In this document: piece by piece, positions 38,470-50,537 of the stretch | How the letters are laid out: every line of letters starts with the position of its first letter | Position numbering within the stretch: position 1 is the first letter of the stretch | Source of the DNA: Dactylellina haptotyla | Lineage: Eukaryota > Ascomycota > Orbiliomycetes > Orbiliales > Orbiliaceae | NCBI GenBank assembly: GCA_031310005.1 | Contig: CM062382.1 | Coordinates: 372,001-436,000, forward strand | Direction of reading: 5' to 3' | Length of the DNA: 64,000 nt | Translations under genes and position numbers: made by a program | Notes under the pieces: model-generated | What the model saw: the letters and a program-made list of their open reading frames with translations, nothing else | Databases searched by the model: none | Told to the model about the DNA's origin: nothing

Positions 38470-41400
38470 TTCGTTCCCGGATTGTGAGTAATGTACGTAT
38501 AACGTTACGCCTTGGAAACGCTCCAGCTTAATATCTGGTCAACTAATTTACTCATAAGGACTAGATTACGTCTTAGGCCTCAAGATTGAGCCTCCCTATA
38601 TATCATTTGAATTTCCGTTTGATAAATGTCTATGAATAATGCGATTTAGGTAAAATTAGACTTCGCTATCATTACACCATTTTTCGTGTCTGTTTCATAA
38701 AATATTCTTGTTTTTAAAAGAATTTTAAATTTTTTTGTTTAATATCATTTGAAAATCATTATTTCAATGTCCGTGGGGTCATTTTTACATTCTAAAAATG
38801 ATTGTACCATCATCCTATCTCTCGTGCGCGGTGTCTGTCTTACAGTAATAGAACGAAAACCTTTCTTCACGATCTCTCTATTTATCCGATATTTTCTAGC
38901 TTCAGGGTCCGTGGATGTTGCGCCAGGTAATAGTTTCGCGATCTTCACGTGGCTCGGCGCGGGAAGTCTCCACTTTCTCTTTGGGCTGGCCAAAATCTAA
39001 CCGGCCGCGATGGTGAATCGGTTATTATTCATCCCGGTGGCTGCGAACTCAAAATTCTCAAGCTGATTAGCTTCAATTTGGTTAAGCAAACATCAAGCGA
39101 AGGGAAGATCAAGTAGCCCTTTGCCAAAGAGGGGAAGGTCAAAAGTGAAGCTTGTCCGTGTCACATTCTGATGCATGCCTTTGCGTTGAAAATAAAAGAT
39201 CTAGATGACCGGTCGACCATCGATGGCCGCACGGCTCCCTTGCTGGAGGGCAAATGACCCAGAAGGACCCGTAAAAGCTACCGTAAAACTCCCCCAGGGT
39301 GGTCACCTTTGCATCATACGTCGATCGAGCACTGCCGGCTCAATTCAAGATGACCAACATCTATCTATCTAAATTAAATTAGGATACGGCGACCAAGCGG
39401 ATGAGGTTCTTCCCCTTCCCGCTCAGAGGTGACCTCTACATGTACATGCAGATACCGCAACGCCCGTAACCAGCAGTCCGAACCAGTTCTCCCCGACTGA
39501 TCATTCAGGTACAATGATTCAGACGCATTAGTGGCCGCCTAAATCGCACGGATACCCCTTTGTACGTCCTTACACCCTCTCATATTGCCTAACCGGTACT
39601 GTTACCTCACCCCCGAGTCCTCTAACTTGTTCTCGTAGCATGGGGCTTACATGCTGTGACGGCCACCGACATGCGGGAGAGAACGGCGAACAGCCTATCA
39701 AACACCAGCGGACGGCAGTAGGATCCCCAAGCTGAGGCTCACGATTTTGTGATACTTTAGCCACCTAGACAGCAAAACACCTTCAAGACTCCGGTTTGTC
39801 GCGAAATTGTACACAGTATCTCTCTCACTCTTACTTGCTTTTGCCGACCTTTTTGGACGGAAGAGCCCGATTTCTAATGTCTCAGTTCCATTTTGCAAGA
39901 AATTAGAGAACTGTAACCAATATAACTTGCCATGCGAAGCGCAGCGAATTCTTTTGGGGCCTCCGGAAATGGCTTAGGTTCATGTATTGGTTTCTGAAAG
40001 CGTATCGCTGGAATGTTTCGTATCATAACAAGACTACAACTTAACCGCTGATAAGGATATCCATTATGAGATCGATGCGCGATCGAAACTAAACATGGAT
40101 GTACCCGGCGAAATGCCGACCATGTATTCGCAAGATGCTGGGAAAAAATTGGGCTCTCTTGTTCTCGATCCAGGTGGTGTTGCCTGTTACCACCAGGCAA
40201 TGGAAGAAGCCATTTTTCAAGTTTAGCGGCAATTTGGAGGTCTCAGCGCTTACCGCCTGGCGAGCACATCACGTCTCACTCTCAATAATGGCATAGGAAA
40301 CAAAGGAGAGTATCGATTCTTTTGCAACCCAAGACGCAAACTGCAAATAATAGTTTTCCGGCTACTCTATTCTTCCTTTCTCTTCTTTCTCTTCATGCTT
40401 TTGTTCTCGTCCGTGGTTTTAATATGGTCCATCTGTAGGTCCCATCTTTTGTTCCTTTGTCATCCCACCTAATGTGTACATTTATTAGGATTACCAGCCG
40501 AGCCAACCGCAACGCGAATACGCTCCCATCTCAGAATATCAGAGTCTTTCACAAGTCCTCGAACCACTGGCTCCTCCGGCAATTCCACGATTAAACCTGA
40601 TTCTACGTCCCATTTGCCTGTACTCCCAAAGAAACAACCTTTCAGCGAAAATTATCGGCGGAAACCACGCCAAGAGCGGCGTAGATTGGAAACCCAGGGG
40701 TCGGTGTGCTCGTAGACGAAGCCGAAAACTGTGCCAATCTATGAGAATATCGCCGTCTGGATTGCCAGTTTTGCGAATGGAGATTCGCAGAGTAGAATCA
40801 GTTCTTTGCCGCGAGACCATTTCTTTGTAATAAGACGCCGCAGAATACAGCAACTACATTCCGTGGCTCTAATTCCTGCTAACCTTTTACGCATCTCCAG
40901 AACCCTGGAAACCGACACCTACGAGAAATATATTTACATCTATATCCAATTACTCGCCTGTTACATCACAAACATTACGTTTACTCCACGTGCACCAGGC
41001 ATCTAATGATGTCGACGATTCTATTATCGCATCTACTCTATACCTCTCAAACGGGACCAGCTCTTCCGTGACAAATATATTGAAAAATGTAGCTATTATG
41101 GCCCGATGTTATAAATTATCACTCTAGGTAAACCCGAAAATCCCCGCCAGCAAATACAGCTCCCAGATCGACTGCACGCTCATGTTGCATAACGTGCGTT
41201 GTGGTGCTGATTCTCCATAAACTATTCGTAAGCAACCAGCCCAACTGTTAGTTGTTGTTCCGAAAGATCGTTGGGATAGCGACAGAAGATTTCCGATCAA
41301 CGGATGTACGTCGTGTAGGCTACGGAGGCTTGAGAAGGGTACTCATCTAGCCAGTGTTTATGTTCACTGGCTCAAGCCGTAGACTTTGAGCTTTGCGCCA

Positions 41401-44302
41401 ACAGTCAAAGGCTATACATTCTCCTATTTTCCGGCCTCCCTTTCACACTACCGATGTTGTTTATCATGTTGCGGCGGACAGTAGTGCTAGGTGGAACTTC
41501 GTCCTCTCAGTCTCGTGGGATGTAGGCTCGTTTCAGACGCTTGGTTACTAGGTGTGGGATAATGGTAGAATACGCCATACGGTCGATCTCTGTCTCGTAC
41601 TTTGAAAAATCAATACTTTTTCTGGGGGCTCGGGTATATCCGGAGGTGATATTCAGGAAGGATGAGAGATTTACAACTTGCCGCTTGAATCAAAAATCAT
41701 GGAATTAGACTCGAGCCCTAGAGGGTGTTCAGCGCTCCGACAGCGATGGAGAAGTTTCTACCTCGCTTGCTCCTAAATTTATGTCAGCGATAAATTTCGG
41801 GAGATTCCGCCTTAAAGCAGGGAGGAAATGACTTCATGCTACCTGTGGGAAGGCATCGTATGTGCTCAGGTACCTTCGTGCATATCGCATCGCCGCGCTC
41901 CACATCATTAATTGGATTGCGCTTATTCTCCTGCAGTCTCGCTATGGTTAGCTAATCGTCTATATATCACTTCTACTTAGCCGAGTGCTGTGGACATGCT
42001 GTACTCAAAACTGGGTAGGCAGTCATTGCGAAGCCTTTCTTCAAGTCTCTTGCGCCTGATAGGCCCACTGCTGACTACCAAATTAAATACACACTTAGAG
42101 CGGTGGCACAACATACCAGACAGTTCAAAACATTCGCCAGGTTGACGAATGTACCCATACGCACAAGTAGAGCATCCTCTTTCATGGTGAGCGGTGTTTG
42201 AAACGAACGGATAGGGGGATAACTTCGGAAGGGCGACAGGTGAGAGAAGGCTGAGAACCGGCATTGGATGCGGCTAACCTACGTCTTACCTTGTTCCAGT
42301 GACGCTCTGTCGCCGAGAGCCAAGCCAGTGTCGTATAGAATAAGGTGATTCGAGTTTCCGGCTGCTGCCGAAGTGAGATCGCGCGCCCTTTCCTTGTTAG
42401 AATATTGATGGGCCACGATATAGATTTTGCGTAGATAAGGTCCACATGTGCCGTGGTAACTATTTATTTCTTGAGCGCTGAGCAAACTACATACTTGCGA
42501 AGGCTGGGCTTTTGGGCTGAGTTTGGTCCTACGAGGGACTACTAGAGCTCATGATAGATTACAGAAGATATGAGATGTTTTTTTAGTGGCCCTTTGTCGC
42601 GACGAGTCCAACGCGGGCAAATAAAGATGGGAGAGACGATTACAACGACAAAGCACGGGAAATTTCCCACCTGCATAAGAAGAAGAGAATATTCGACCAA
42701 CTTTGTAGAATAGTTCTGATTGTATTCATATCGATCCTCCAGTTTCCAGTTACGTACGGCTTGCTCGGTGCTAGAAAGTTTCGGTCCTTTATTATTTTTT
42801 AGAAGTGAGATGCTGATGCCCGCAGGAGATGCGTGGATGCACAGCCAGAACAATGAGCGTGGTTGGTCGTAGCGGACCGGAAACCAAAACAAAGGCCCGC
42901 AGAACGTAAAAAGTACATTTTTATCGCCGCCTGTACCCAAGAGTACTCACGGGGCCGCAACGCAGAGGCTGGTTGCCAATAATAGGTCTTTTACATTACC
43001 GCCCGCTAGTCTTCCGTTTGTGTAGCCCCTCTATCTGCCCACCCTCCCGTTGTCTAATACCCACCACGGGGTCTACCACCACTACTACCAACCAGTACAT
43101 GGATACAGCCCGTTCGCGCTCGGTTGGATCTCGAAGGCACACTCGATCTCCAAGGCTGATCGCTCAGCTTTTATCGAGAGACGACTGATAATTGCATCTT
43201 TCCTTGATCTGCTGTAAATGTTTGTAATGTATTTGGTACCCATTTCCCTCCTGCCTTCATCTCTCTCTCTCGAATAGGTTCTTATCTTTATCGGAAAGCT
43301 CGGAGGCTTACAAAGAAGATTTGGAAATCTGATTTTTGTCCTTTCGACAACGAAGTCTGGTTGCTGTCACGCACGAGACCGGTCCATGGTCGGCCAATCG
43401 TTCGTGAGAGATTTTCGATCCTCTCTGCCCACAAGCAGAAGGAGTGAAAACCTTCCGTGGGCGCATAGGGAATCCTAGCCTAGTGATTGGCGTACCAAGG
43501 GACCGATTCTTTCAACGCGGGCTGCATTTGCGCACCAAGGTCCCAATTCAGGTTAGTTTTTCAAGATTCCGCGGCCCGGCAAATTGATTTCGGGCATGCG
43601 TTACTGACTGCCAGTTCATGTGACCATTCCCCAGTTTGGACGATACGAAGAGCCTCTGTAGACGCCAATATGCCGTTACTTTTCTTCTATCCTTTCGTCT
43701 AGCTTGGACTTCTACTCTCCAAGTGTCTTGGCAGCCGCTAACATTCTCATCAAATGGTCTAAATTTTGGCATGACGTTTGTCGGATTTTTCTTTTCTGGG
43801 CTCAAAGCCAATCACTTCTTTCGTAAGCTTTTATCTTAACCTTCTAATATAAGCTCCCAGATTTGTCCCGTCTAGAAGATTTCAATATCTAAAGTTGTTT
43901 CCCGTACCATCGTTCTTCTCAAAGCTATATCGATGTTCCCCAGCGATGCCACTACATTCTTATGAAGAAGCAAGAACACCGAGTTGATATAGACGTTAAA
44001 TGTTAAATCAATATCCATTCTCTCTATCTGGGAAATGCCCGGGAGATCTTTTTGCTTGCCCTTGACCCACGGGGCATTTCAGATACCCCCAGCATGTATA
44101 GTTAAGGACGGTAAAAAGGAATGGCTCAACGGAAAACCAATAAGCTCCCAGAGATTATTATACCAATCAAACCGCGACTCGCCCGTCCTGGAATCGCCAG
44201 CACATGCTGCCTCTCGCTACCTCTCCTAGCTTAGCCACATAGATTTCTACCAATGGTTGTGGTGGGAATTTTCTCTCAAGGCTCTGCACTCTAGACCTAA
44301 GA
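38470..44302. other. Long gene-poor stretch after C2H2 paralogue 3
   Basis: About 5.8 kb without a supported gene. On the - strand near 41977-42940 several medium frames overlap and a good donor (CAAGGTAAGA) is present, but the pieces do not join in frame. Nothing else rises above chance. Confidence 0.35.
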
Positions 44303-45160
44303 TTGTGTAACAAAAAAGCCTGTCCCTTTCGACAAAAGGCCGCATACTTGACGGCAATTTGTAGCCAAGAACATCGAGACGACGCCGTCCTTCTCGCTTG
44401 GAAAGTTTCATGTTTTTCCCGCTTTCGAGATTCAAGCAAAAGAAAGAGAATGATTGGCAATCGGGTCCTCCATGTCCATTACTGTCCGACTCATCCTATT
44501 ATTCTGCTCGCATTGGTCAAAAGTAATTCTCGTAGCCACTCGCGGTTTGTACCGAAACCAGACCGCGCTGCGACGACACAAGCTATCCTTTTCCCTAGGA
44601 CTTTGCTAGATAAGAGAAGCAGGATGGAGTATTTAAAGCCACGGCTTTCCTCTGGTCTGCGATGTCTCTTGATTGCAAACCATCCACTATACAAACCATC
44701 CACTATACAAACCATCCACTATACAAACCATCCACTATACAATATTACACACAATATGGATGCACAGTTGATCCAAATCACACTGATAATTTACATTTTA
44801 CGGGTTCACATTCGGTTGAACCAAATCTCCCAATCTTCATCTACGAGTAGGATCACTCCAACTCCCCTTCAAAACGTACCGGTGCGGTCCCGCCACCCCG
44901 CCGGTTCCCAAAGCGCTCCAAGCCACCAACCTCGCGTAGCGTATGGTGGGGCCTTGGGTCGGACGAACTCTATACAGGAAGACCCACTGAGGCGCATAGC
45001 TTCAGGCAGGGTAGAAAGAACCTTATCCCAGCATGGGAGATCGTTCCAACATGTTTCGCAAGGTCGGCGCCCTGCTGTCCGTACGATTCGTGACGGCGAC
45101 GCGGTTCTGGCACTTGCCAGAGCTCGCAGGCAGAGAGAGGACAGGGGAACCCAAGAGTAG
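44303..45160 (+). CDS. Possible orphan protein in an 858-nt open frame (weak)
   Basis: This is the longest open frame in the middle of the window (285 codons from a TTG). The first ATG in frame is at 44450, and another at 44757 (MDAQLIQITLIIYILRV) follows a tandem repeat and would give about 134 aa. The C-terminal part is rich in R, S, Q and P, as in disordered or basic proteins. No domain is recognised. Its length makes chance less likely but not excluded, partly because the 16-bp repeat inside it happens to lack stops. If real, the start at 44757 with the repeat as promoter or 5' UTR is the more natural model. Confidence 0.3.
   Translation: MCNKKACPFRQKAAYLTAICSQEHRDDAVLLAWKVSCFSRFRDSSKRKRMIGNRVLHVHYCPTHPIILLALVKSNSRSHSRFVPKPDRAATTQAILFPRTLLDKRSRMEYLKPRLSSGLRCLLIANHPLYKPSTIQTIHYTNHPLYNITHNMDAQLIQITLIIYILRVHIRLNQISQSSSTSRITPTPLQNVPVRSRHPAGSQSAPSHQPRVAYGGALGRTNSIQEDPLRRIASGRVERTLSQHGRSFQHVSQGRRPAVRTIRDGDAVLALARARRQREDRGTQE
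44679..44742. repeat. Tandem repeat, 16-bp unit, four perfect copies
   Basis: ACCATCCACTATACAA repeated four times head to tail without change, ending 15 bases before an ATG at 44757. Perfect identity implies a recent origin or homogenisation. Each unit contains a TATA-like CTATAC. Confidence 0.9.
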
Positions 45161-48100
45161 GGAATCCAGGAAAACCGAGCGCTTTAGTGGAGAAGCAATA
45201 AGTATTCGGTCGCGGGGGCTTTTTTTTGGTATTTTTTTCTAATTCAAATGGACCATTCCACCTCACAAGTTAATCGAACTTCTGTTTCTTTCTTTCCTGT
45301 ACGCAGACGGACTGCTATAGCTTTAGTCTCGTTGGTATAACTTCACAATTATTATCCATTCCATTGCAAAATAATCAACACATTTGAGTTTGTTGTATTA
45401 CTCCAATATAATTATATTGACGCTTTGTCCTTCGAACTGATGAACGTAAACAAGCGGTCCAATTATAATTCCTTCGACATTTCGTCGTCGCACAGGTTTG
45501 GCTTCTCGTTCCATGACAAAGCTAAAGAGGAAAGATACTCTGATCAAACACCAACACAAAAATCTAAATATTCCTTACTTCCGGCGGCGAACCCCCGAGG
45601 CCTCGCTAAGCGTTTTGTTTGACGAGACAAACCTCGTTCGTGGCGTGTTTGACCTGTGTGGCGCACCACAATCACGAGCATATAACAAAGCAGCAAACCC
45701 AGCCTCAAACCCAAACCAAAACACAACAACACCCAGACGCTTAGCACTCGATTTCCGATAACACAGCACCGGTGCACCAATATTGTATATATTGCAACTG
45801 TTTCATATTTGTTTAATTTATATACTAATACAAATCTGACCATCGATGCTTCATATTTGTTAGAAGCGCGTTGAGGCTCGAGAAGAATTAGGGTGGTTGG
45901 CGATGCGACTAATTGGGCGATGAGTGGTTAAGTGCCAAGAATCAGACCGCCATGTTAAATTTATAGGGGCGGAACCCCCCGACCGAATCCCCTAAAGATA
46001 TTTTATATTCGTTGACGTCAACGTACCCGAAGATAAAGCATTCGTGGGATATTTTGGAGAGCCAGGCGCTTAAACCCTCTCAAATCAGCTGATTTAGGCT
46101 TCTCTACGTAAAATTAACCAGTAGTACGTAGTCAGATGGAACAAAATAGCCTCCCCGTACTACGCGGCTACGGTGAACCTTAAGTAGAGTCAGTATATAT
46201 CTACACTTGCGGCTACGTAGTCAGAGCTGCGCCAGTGCATTCGGCAAGTGATTTCGCTCGATTTATAATTTATATAATATCAGTCACGCGTCATTTGAAG
46301 GAATAACCCGAACCACGTCCCAGTAGTTAATTCCAGATCCAAACACCAATCAATATAATATAATCAGACTTGACCTTGTAATATATTCCTGCTTCGAATT
46401 TTCCAAGCGCACATATCCAACAGAGAGACCCCCGAGAAATTGCCGTTATAATCTTATAGTATAGGCTGGAAGTTGGTATCGGTTGATATATTGAAGCATT
46501 TTTTAGCAATGAGAAAGTAAGTCGTACAAGCCTGCATTTAACAAAACGTGGGTATTAACAGAATGAATAAATATAACTCGCTTAATAGGAATGATCCTTG
46601 AAATTCGCCGAATAAAACATGGTATACGATAACCACTCGCCACTCGCTTCCTCTAAATTCAGAACTATGGGCGTAGATATCAACGCTGGTTGACATAAAC
46701 TATCTATATCCTCACTAAGCTGTGGTATGTGAAAAGCTACCATCCCAAGATGTGATCTCTCAATATTCAAATAACTTAATGTGGCACCCTGCCTGGACGT
46801 AGGTTGCACTCTATTATCTATCTAACCGAATCTCGCGCCTTTCTTGGACGACGTTACACTCTATTTCAACAAGTCTAGGAATCGAAGTTTATATATACAA
46901 ACTTCGCAGGTCAGGACCGCATCTGGCTTACGTCACGTATAGCTTATGAGACAAAAAAAAATGTGTATAAAATTAATCCAAGCCCGTTTTTACCTGTCCC
47001 GATAGTAAGAATCAAACTTGGGATATTAAGATAGAGATTGATATGTGTAAACAGGCGTTGTAGGAGCAACTTTTTCTCGCACAAAATCTGCAGCGCATGA
47101 CATGCGCAATTCTCCAATCACGTTCAGATGCCGTGTAAGTAGGCAAAATGTATTTTACTCTGCGTCTAGCTAGCCCATTTCAGGATCGTGAAGCAGTCGT
47201 TTCTGGGTTTGATTGGATGTAGGACTCACTCGAATGATACTTTGCCGAACCTTTCACCAATAAACAAAAGCCTTACCCCACCCAAGCATGTACACGTCCC
47301 GGGTGGCCTAAGAAAGAGTGAAGCCACGTCAAATATGATCCAAAGATAGAAGGGGAAAATATGCAACAGAATGGAAACGACACGCAGTCCCGTGATGCAT
47401 CAAGTAAGTCGCGAGCGCGAAACTGTCTTTTCCACTTTCCATGGGATTTTATTGGTTACGTCTCGCCCGCCTAGAGGCCCAGAGCAGCGTACCAGACCAA
47501 TAGTTTGCCTTCGTTGCTCTATCAATAATTGGACCAAAAAATGCTTATCTCCTCGGGATTCTCGTTCGCCATGCGCGGTGTCTTGACCATGCGAGGTACA
47601 AAATAAATTTCACGAAGTTGAAAGTTGTGTGGATGCTGGACCACATACATGGATCAAGATGTCTCTTTTCTGTTAACCTGCCTCTAGGAAACTCCAAGCA
47701 AATCTGCCCCAGATATAACCAAGAGTCCGAATCCCTCCTGAGATACCATCTGCGTGCGCTCTCCTCCATCGGCGTCGATACAAGTCAAAAGTCGAATACC
47801 ATCCCAATTTTGTCAGTCTCTCTAGCACTAACATCTCGCCAGCACTCTAATACGGTAGAATTCAAGACCATCGGAGGCATCGTAGATCTCGTCCATCTAG
47901 TGCATCCTATATGACCCCCAAGTCCCGAGTTTGCGTCCTCTCAACATTACCCCACGACTTACTCAATACCTCTCGGGCAACGAGGTAATCCAACGCCAAG
48001 ATAAATCTTTAACACTGTTGAGGCTAGTATTGAGATCAATATGCAAACGTCAAAGCAGCCTTAACGCTTCTATTTTCGGCTTGGATTTCTCATTCTTGTC

Positions 48101-48639
48101 ATTGTTGTTCTTTTTTTCTGCTTCCTCTTTTTCTTTGGGTTCAGGTTAAGTCTTCTCACAGCCGGACACAAACAAGGCTGCTTGCTATTCTTTTTAGTCT
48201 GCCCAGGCCATGTCTCAAGTTGACCCAAAGCTAGATTTCCAGGTGGTCGCACACCCGATATAGACCATCCCATGCTCTCTCTGTCCCTTGCTTTTTATTT
48301 CACCAGCACTGACATACAAGTCTGGTTATGAGACTGCACTGAAATGACAATTCGACCGCTAGTCTCGGAACACATCTTCGGTGTGTTGGGAGGTACCCGA
48401 AGATACGTGCCCCACCACTCAGTCTCGTCGTACGCCAGACAGGTTCTATTCACTTTCTATAAAGATATCAGAAGCCAGGCAGAGATAATATTGAATCGCT
48501 AGCGGAAAACAATATTATATGAAGGATCTCTGCGCTTTCTTCCCACGGCAGAAATCGGCATGAAGCCCGTTTGTAGTACCACGGGTACCCCCTGGGTTAG
48601 TTGAGCTAGCGTGAAATCGAAACCACGCAGGCTGAGCAA
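45161..48639. other. Gene-poor stretch with small inverted repeats
   Basis: No supported gene. It contains a 24-bp near-palindrome at 46883-46906 and short direct and inverted repeats around 46120-46225 (CGGCTACG twice, TACGTAGTCAGA twice, GTAGTACG facing CGTACTAC). These could be the remains of a small non-autonomous element. Confidence 0.35.
46883..46906. repeat. 24-bp near-palindrome
   Basis: Arms CGAAGTTT and AAACTTCG flank ATATATAC. The arms are perfect complements, and the centre is nearly self-complementary. It could form a short hairpin or be a dimeric binding site. Confidence 0.6.
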
Positions 48640-49205
48640 ACCAGTTTGACCTCCAACCATTTTTTGACGCTCCCGGTTCCCCGAACTGGATCATTGATCG
48701 GTCTCCCAACCAAGGCTACCTCGATCGCCATTTCTCCTGATGCCTTGGTCATCCCATTTCTTCTATTAATCCTCTTTCCATCAAAGACGTTGGATATCTT
48801 CCGAAACCCCCACCCTATACCCGTTTTACTCTAAATTTCCTTCTTCCGGGCTGACGTCTTATCCCTGTCTCTTCCACGTCGCATGGATCACTTGCATCCG
48901 CGGCTTCAGAACCGAAATCAATCTCGCAGATGCAGCTAGGACTGAATTGCTCGTGGCGCCCTCGTCAACCGTCCGGGGGCCACTAGCTCACACATCCCAT
49001 TGGCTCGGAGTTGAGCCCTGTTGACTAGAGAGCACAATACAGCCTTTCGCTAAAATCGAATGATGCACTCTACGCATAAAGTGTACTAGTGCATCTGGAT
49101 CATCGTCGAATGTTGGAGGCACAGCGGGTGTGATAATGTATATGCTGCGACCTGGTCTCTCCATAATAACGGGCACTAGTTTGAACTATCGGGATTAACC
49201 TCCCG
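48640..49205 (-). repeat. Diverged segmental duplication, copy 2 (partner at 29880-30405)
   Basis: This is the better preserved copy. On the - strand a 62-codon frame (48988-49176) includes PAVPPTFDDDPDALVHFMRR. The next frame-shifted stretch reads CEIDFGSEAADASDPCDVEE, matching copy 1's CEIDFGSKADDLSYPCD. It lies about 1.3 kb upstream of C2H2 paralogue 4; copy 1 lies about 2.9 kb upstream of paralogue 2. The duplication may therefore have carried a C2H2 gene with it. The original gene product is not recognised. Confidence 0.65.
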
Positions 49206-49942
49206 AGACTTTCCGCCTGTCTACCCCGAGGCCAAAAATGCAATGACATGTCTCGAGGGCTCGAGAGAATTGAGGAGAATAGGCTGCTCGAACATTCGTG
49301 AAAAAATTACCTACTGCTTCATGCATTTGGGATGCCGATGCGATGGTGCCCCCGCGTATCCTTTGTTAAATCAACCACGAGCCTGGCTAGTTGGCAAAAC
49401 GATCCTCCAATCATATCCACTCGCAATCTCTCTTAGACGTTTATTCTTGGAGGATAGCCTCGGTATACTACGCGGCGCCTTTGATTTGAATTTCAAAAAT
49501 TTACCGTCGCGATCAGTGGACTCATTACCTCAGCTTCTAGGTCAATTCCTTCTCAACAGCTGTAACTCGGCCTAAACTTGCCCCCACTGTTCTCACGATA
49601 AACTACAAGCTAAACAGCTTTCATGTTTCGTATCCAGAACTCCATAATTTCTCTAGCTCTACAAAATTGTAATCGCCACGGACACGTGTACACCGGACTC
49701 TTCGTCTCCACACCAATCCCTAACAAGGATTCAACTTCCGCTGGACAATTTCGGTCCAGGCATAGTCTAATAAAAAGCCTTACGAGAATAAACCGGCAAA
49801 AATACAATCCATAAGCGCCAGCCTTGGAATAATATCAAGAAATTAGAACTGAGAAACGGAACAGCTGATGTGTATCCGGTCCGAAGTTGCTAGGCGTGAA
49901 ACGATCAACTTATGCATCTGTCAGAGAAATTTACGATCACTG
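49206..49942. other. Intergenic stretch before C2H2 paralogue 4
   Basis: I see no supported gene or repeat here. The longest ATG-started frame (49243-49575, +) has no recognisable motif. Confidence 0.35.
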
Positions 49943-50425
49943 TTACACGAGAAATGCACGAAAATGAGGCCTGCCATCGGTGGCGAAGGCTCGTGGTTCC
50001 ATAAAAGATGTAAATGATCTGGCTGGTTGGCTCCTTTCGAACGACCCACTTTCGGAAAGCCTCTTCCGCTTTGACCCATTTTTATAAACTGGATGACTCG
50101 GAGGCGGGGGTCGCATGAACAAGTTTGATTCGAGGCTGGTAGGCGGGTGGATTGGCGAGACCAGGCGTGTTCCTCTAGTCTCTTTTAGGGCTTCGGTTTG
50201 TCGATGCCATCCCGACATATCGAGGTACCAAATCAACGTCACTGTTCCCCCACGATTTATTTGTGCCTGGAGTTGATTCGGTGTGTAATTTTTGTAATAG
50301 CAAGGGAATTCAGAATAATCTGATATTCTAGGTCTTCCATAATCTTTTATTTCCCTACCGCATCGAAAAGTACTATATAATAGAACGAGACGCTCCCATA
50401 GCCAATTGTTTCCAATAGTCGACAA
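49943..50425 (-). CDS. Possible orphan frame, 160 codons, divergent from C2H2 paralogue 4 (weak)
   Basis: Open for 483 nt but begins at a TTG; an in-frame stop lies shortly upstream and the first in-frame ATG is internal. The translated product has no signal peptide or known motif. It would sit head to head with paralogue 4 with about 110 bp between them. It may be an exon, a relic or chance. Confidence 0.2.
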   Translation of the reverse strand: MSTIGNNWLWERLVLLYSTFRCGREIKDYGRPRISDYSEFPCYYKNYTPNQLQAQINRGGTVTLIWYLDMSGWHRQTEALKETRGTRLVSPIHPPTSLESNLFMRPPPPSHPVYKNGSKRKRLSESGSFERSQPARSFTSFMEPRAFATDGRPHFRAFLV

Positions 50426-50537
50426 CCTCTCGATTGGCCATTTCCACTGCTACATTTTACACATATACTCTATATCTCAAACGTAATCCCGCATAGCTCT
50501 TTAAGATTCTTTTATCAACTCTCTTTATTTATTTACC

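Noticed and set aside
41977-42485. Possible spliced - strand gene using the donor CAAGGTAAGA
   Set aside because: The acceptor that looks best does not join the two protein-like frames, and all three frames look equally plausible by eye, so there is no basis for a call.
44679-44742. CRISPR-like array
   Set aside because: The four 16-bp units abut without spacers and the genome is eukaryotic.
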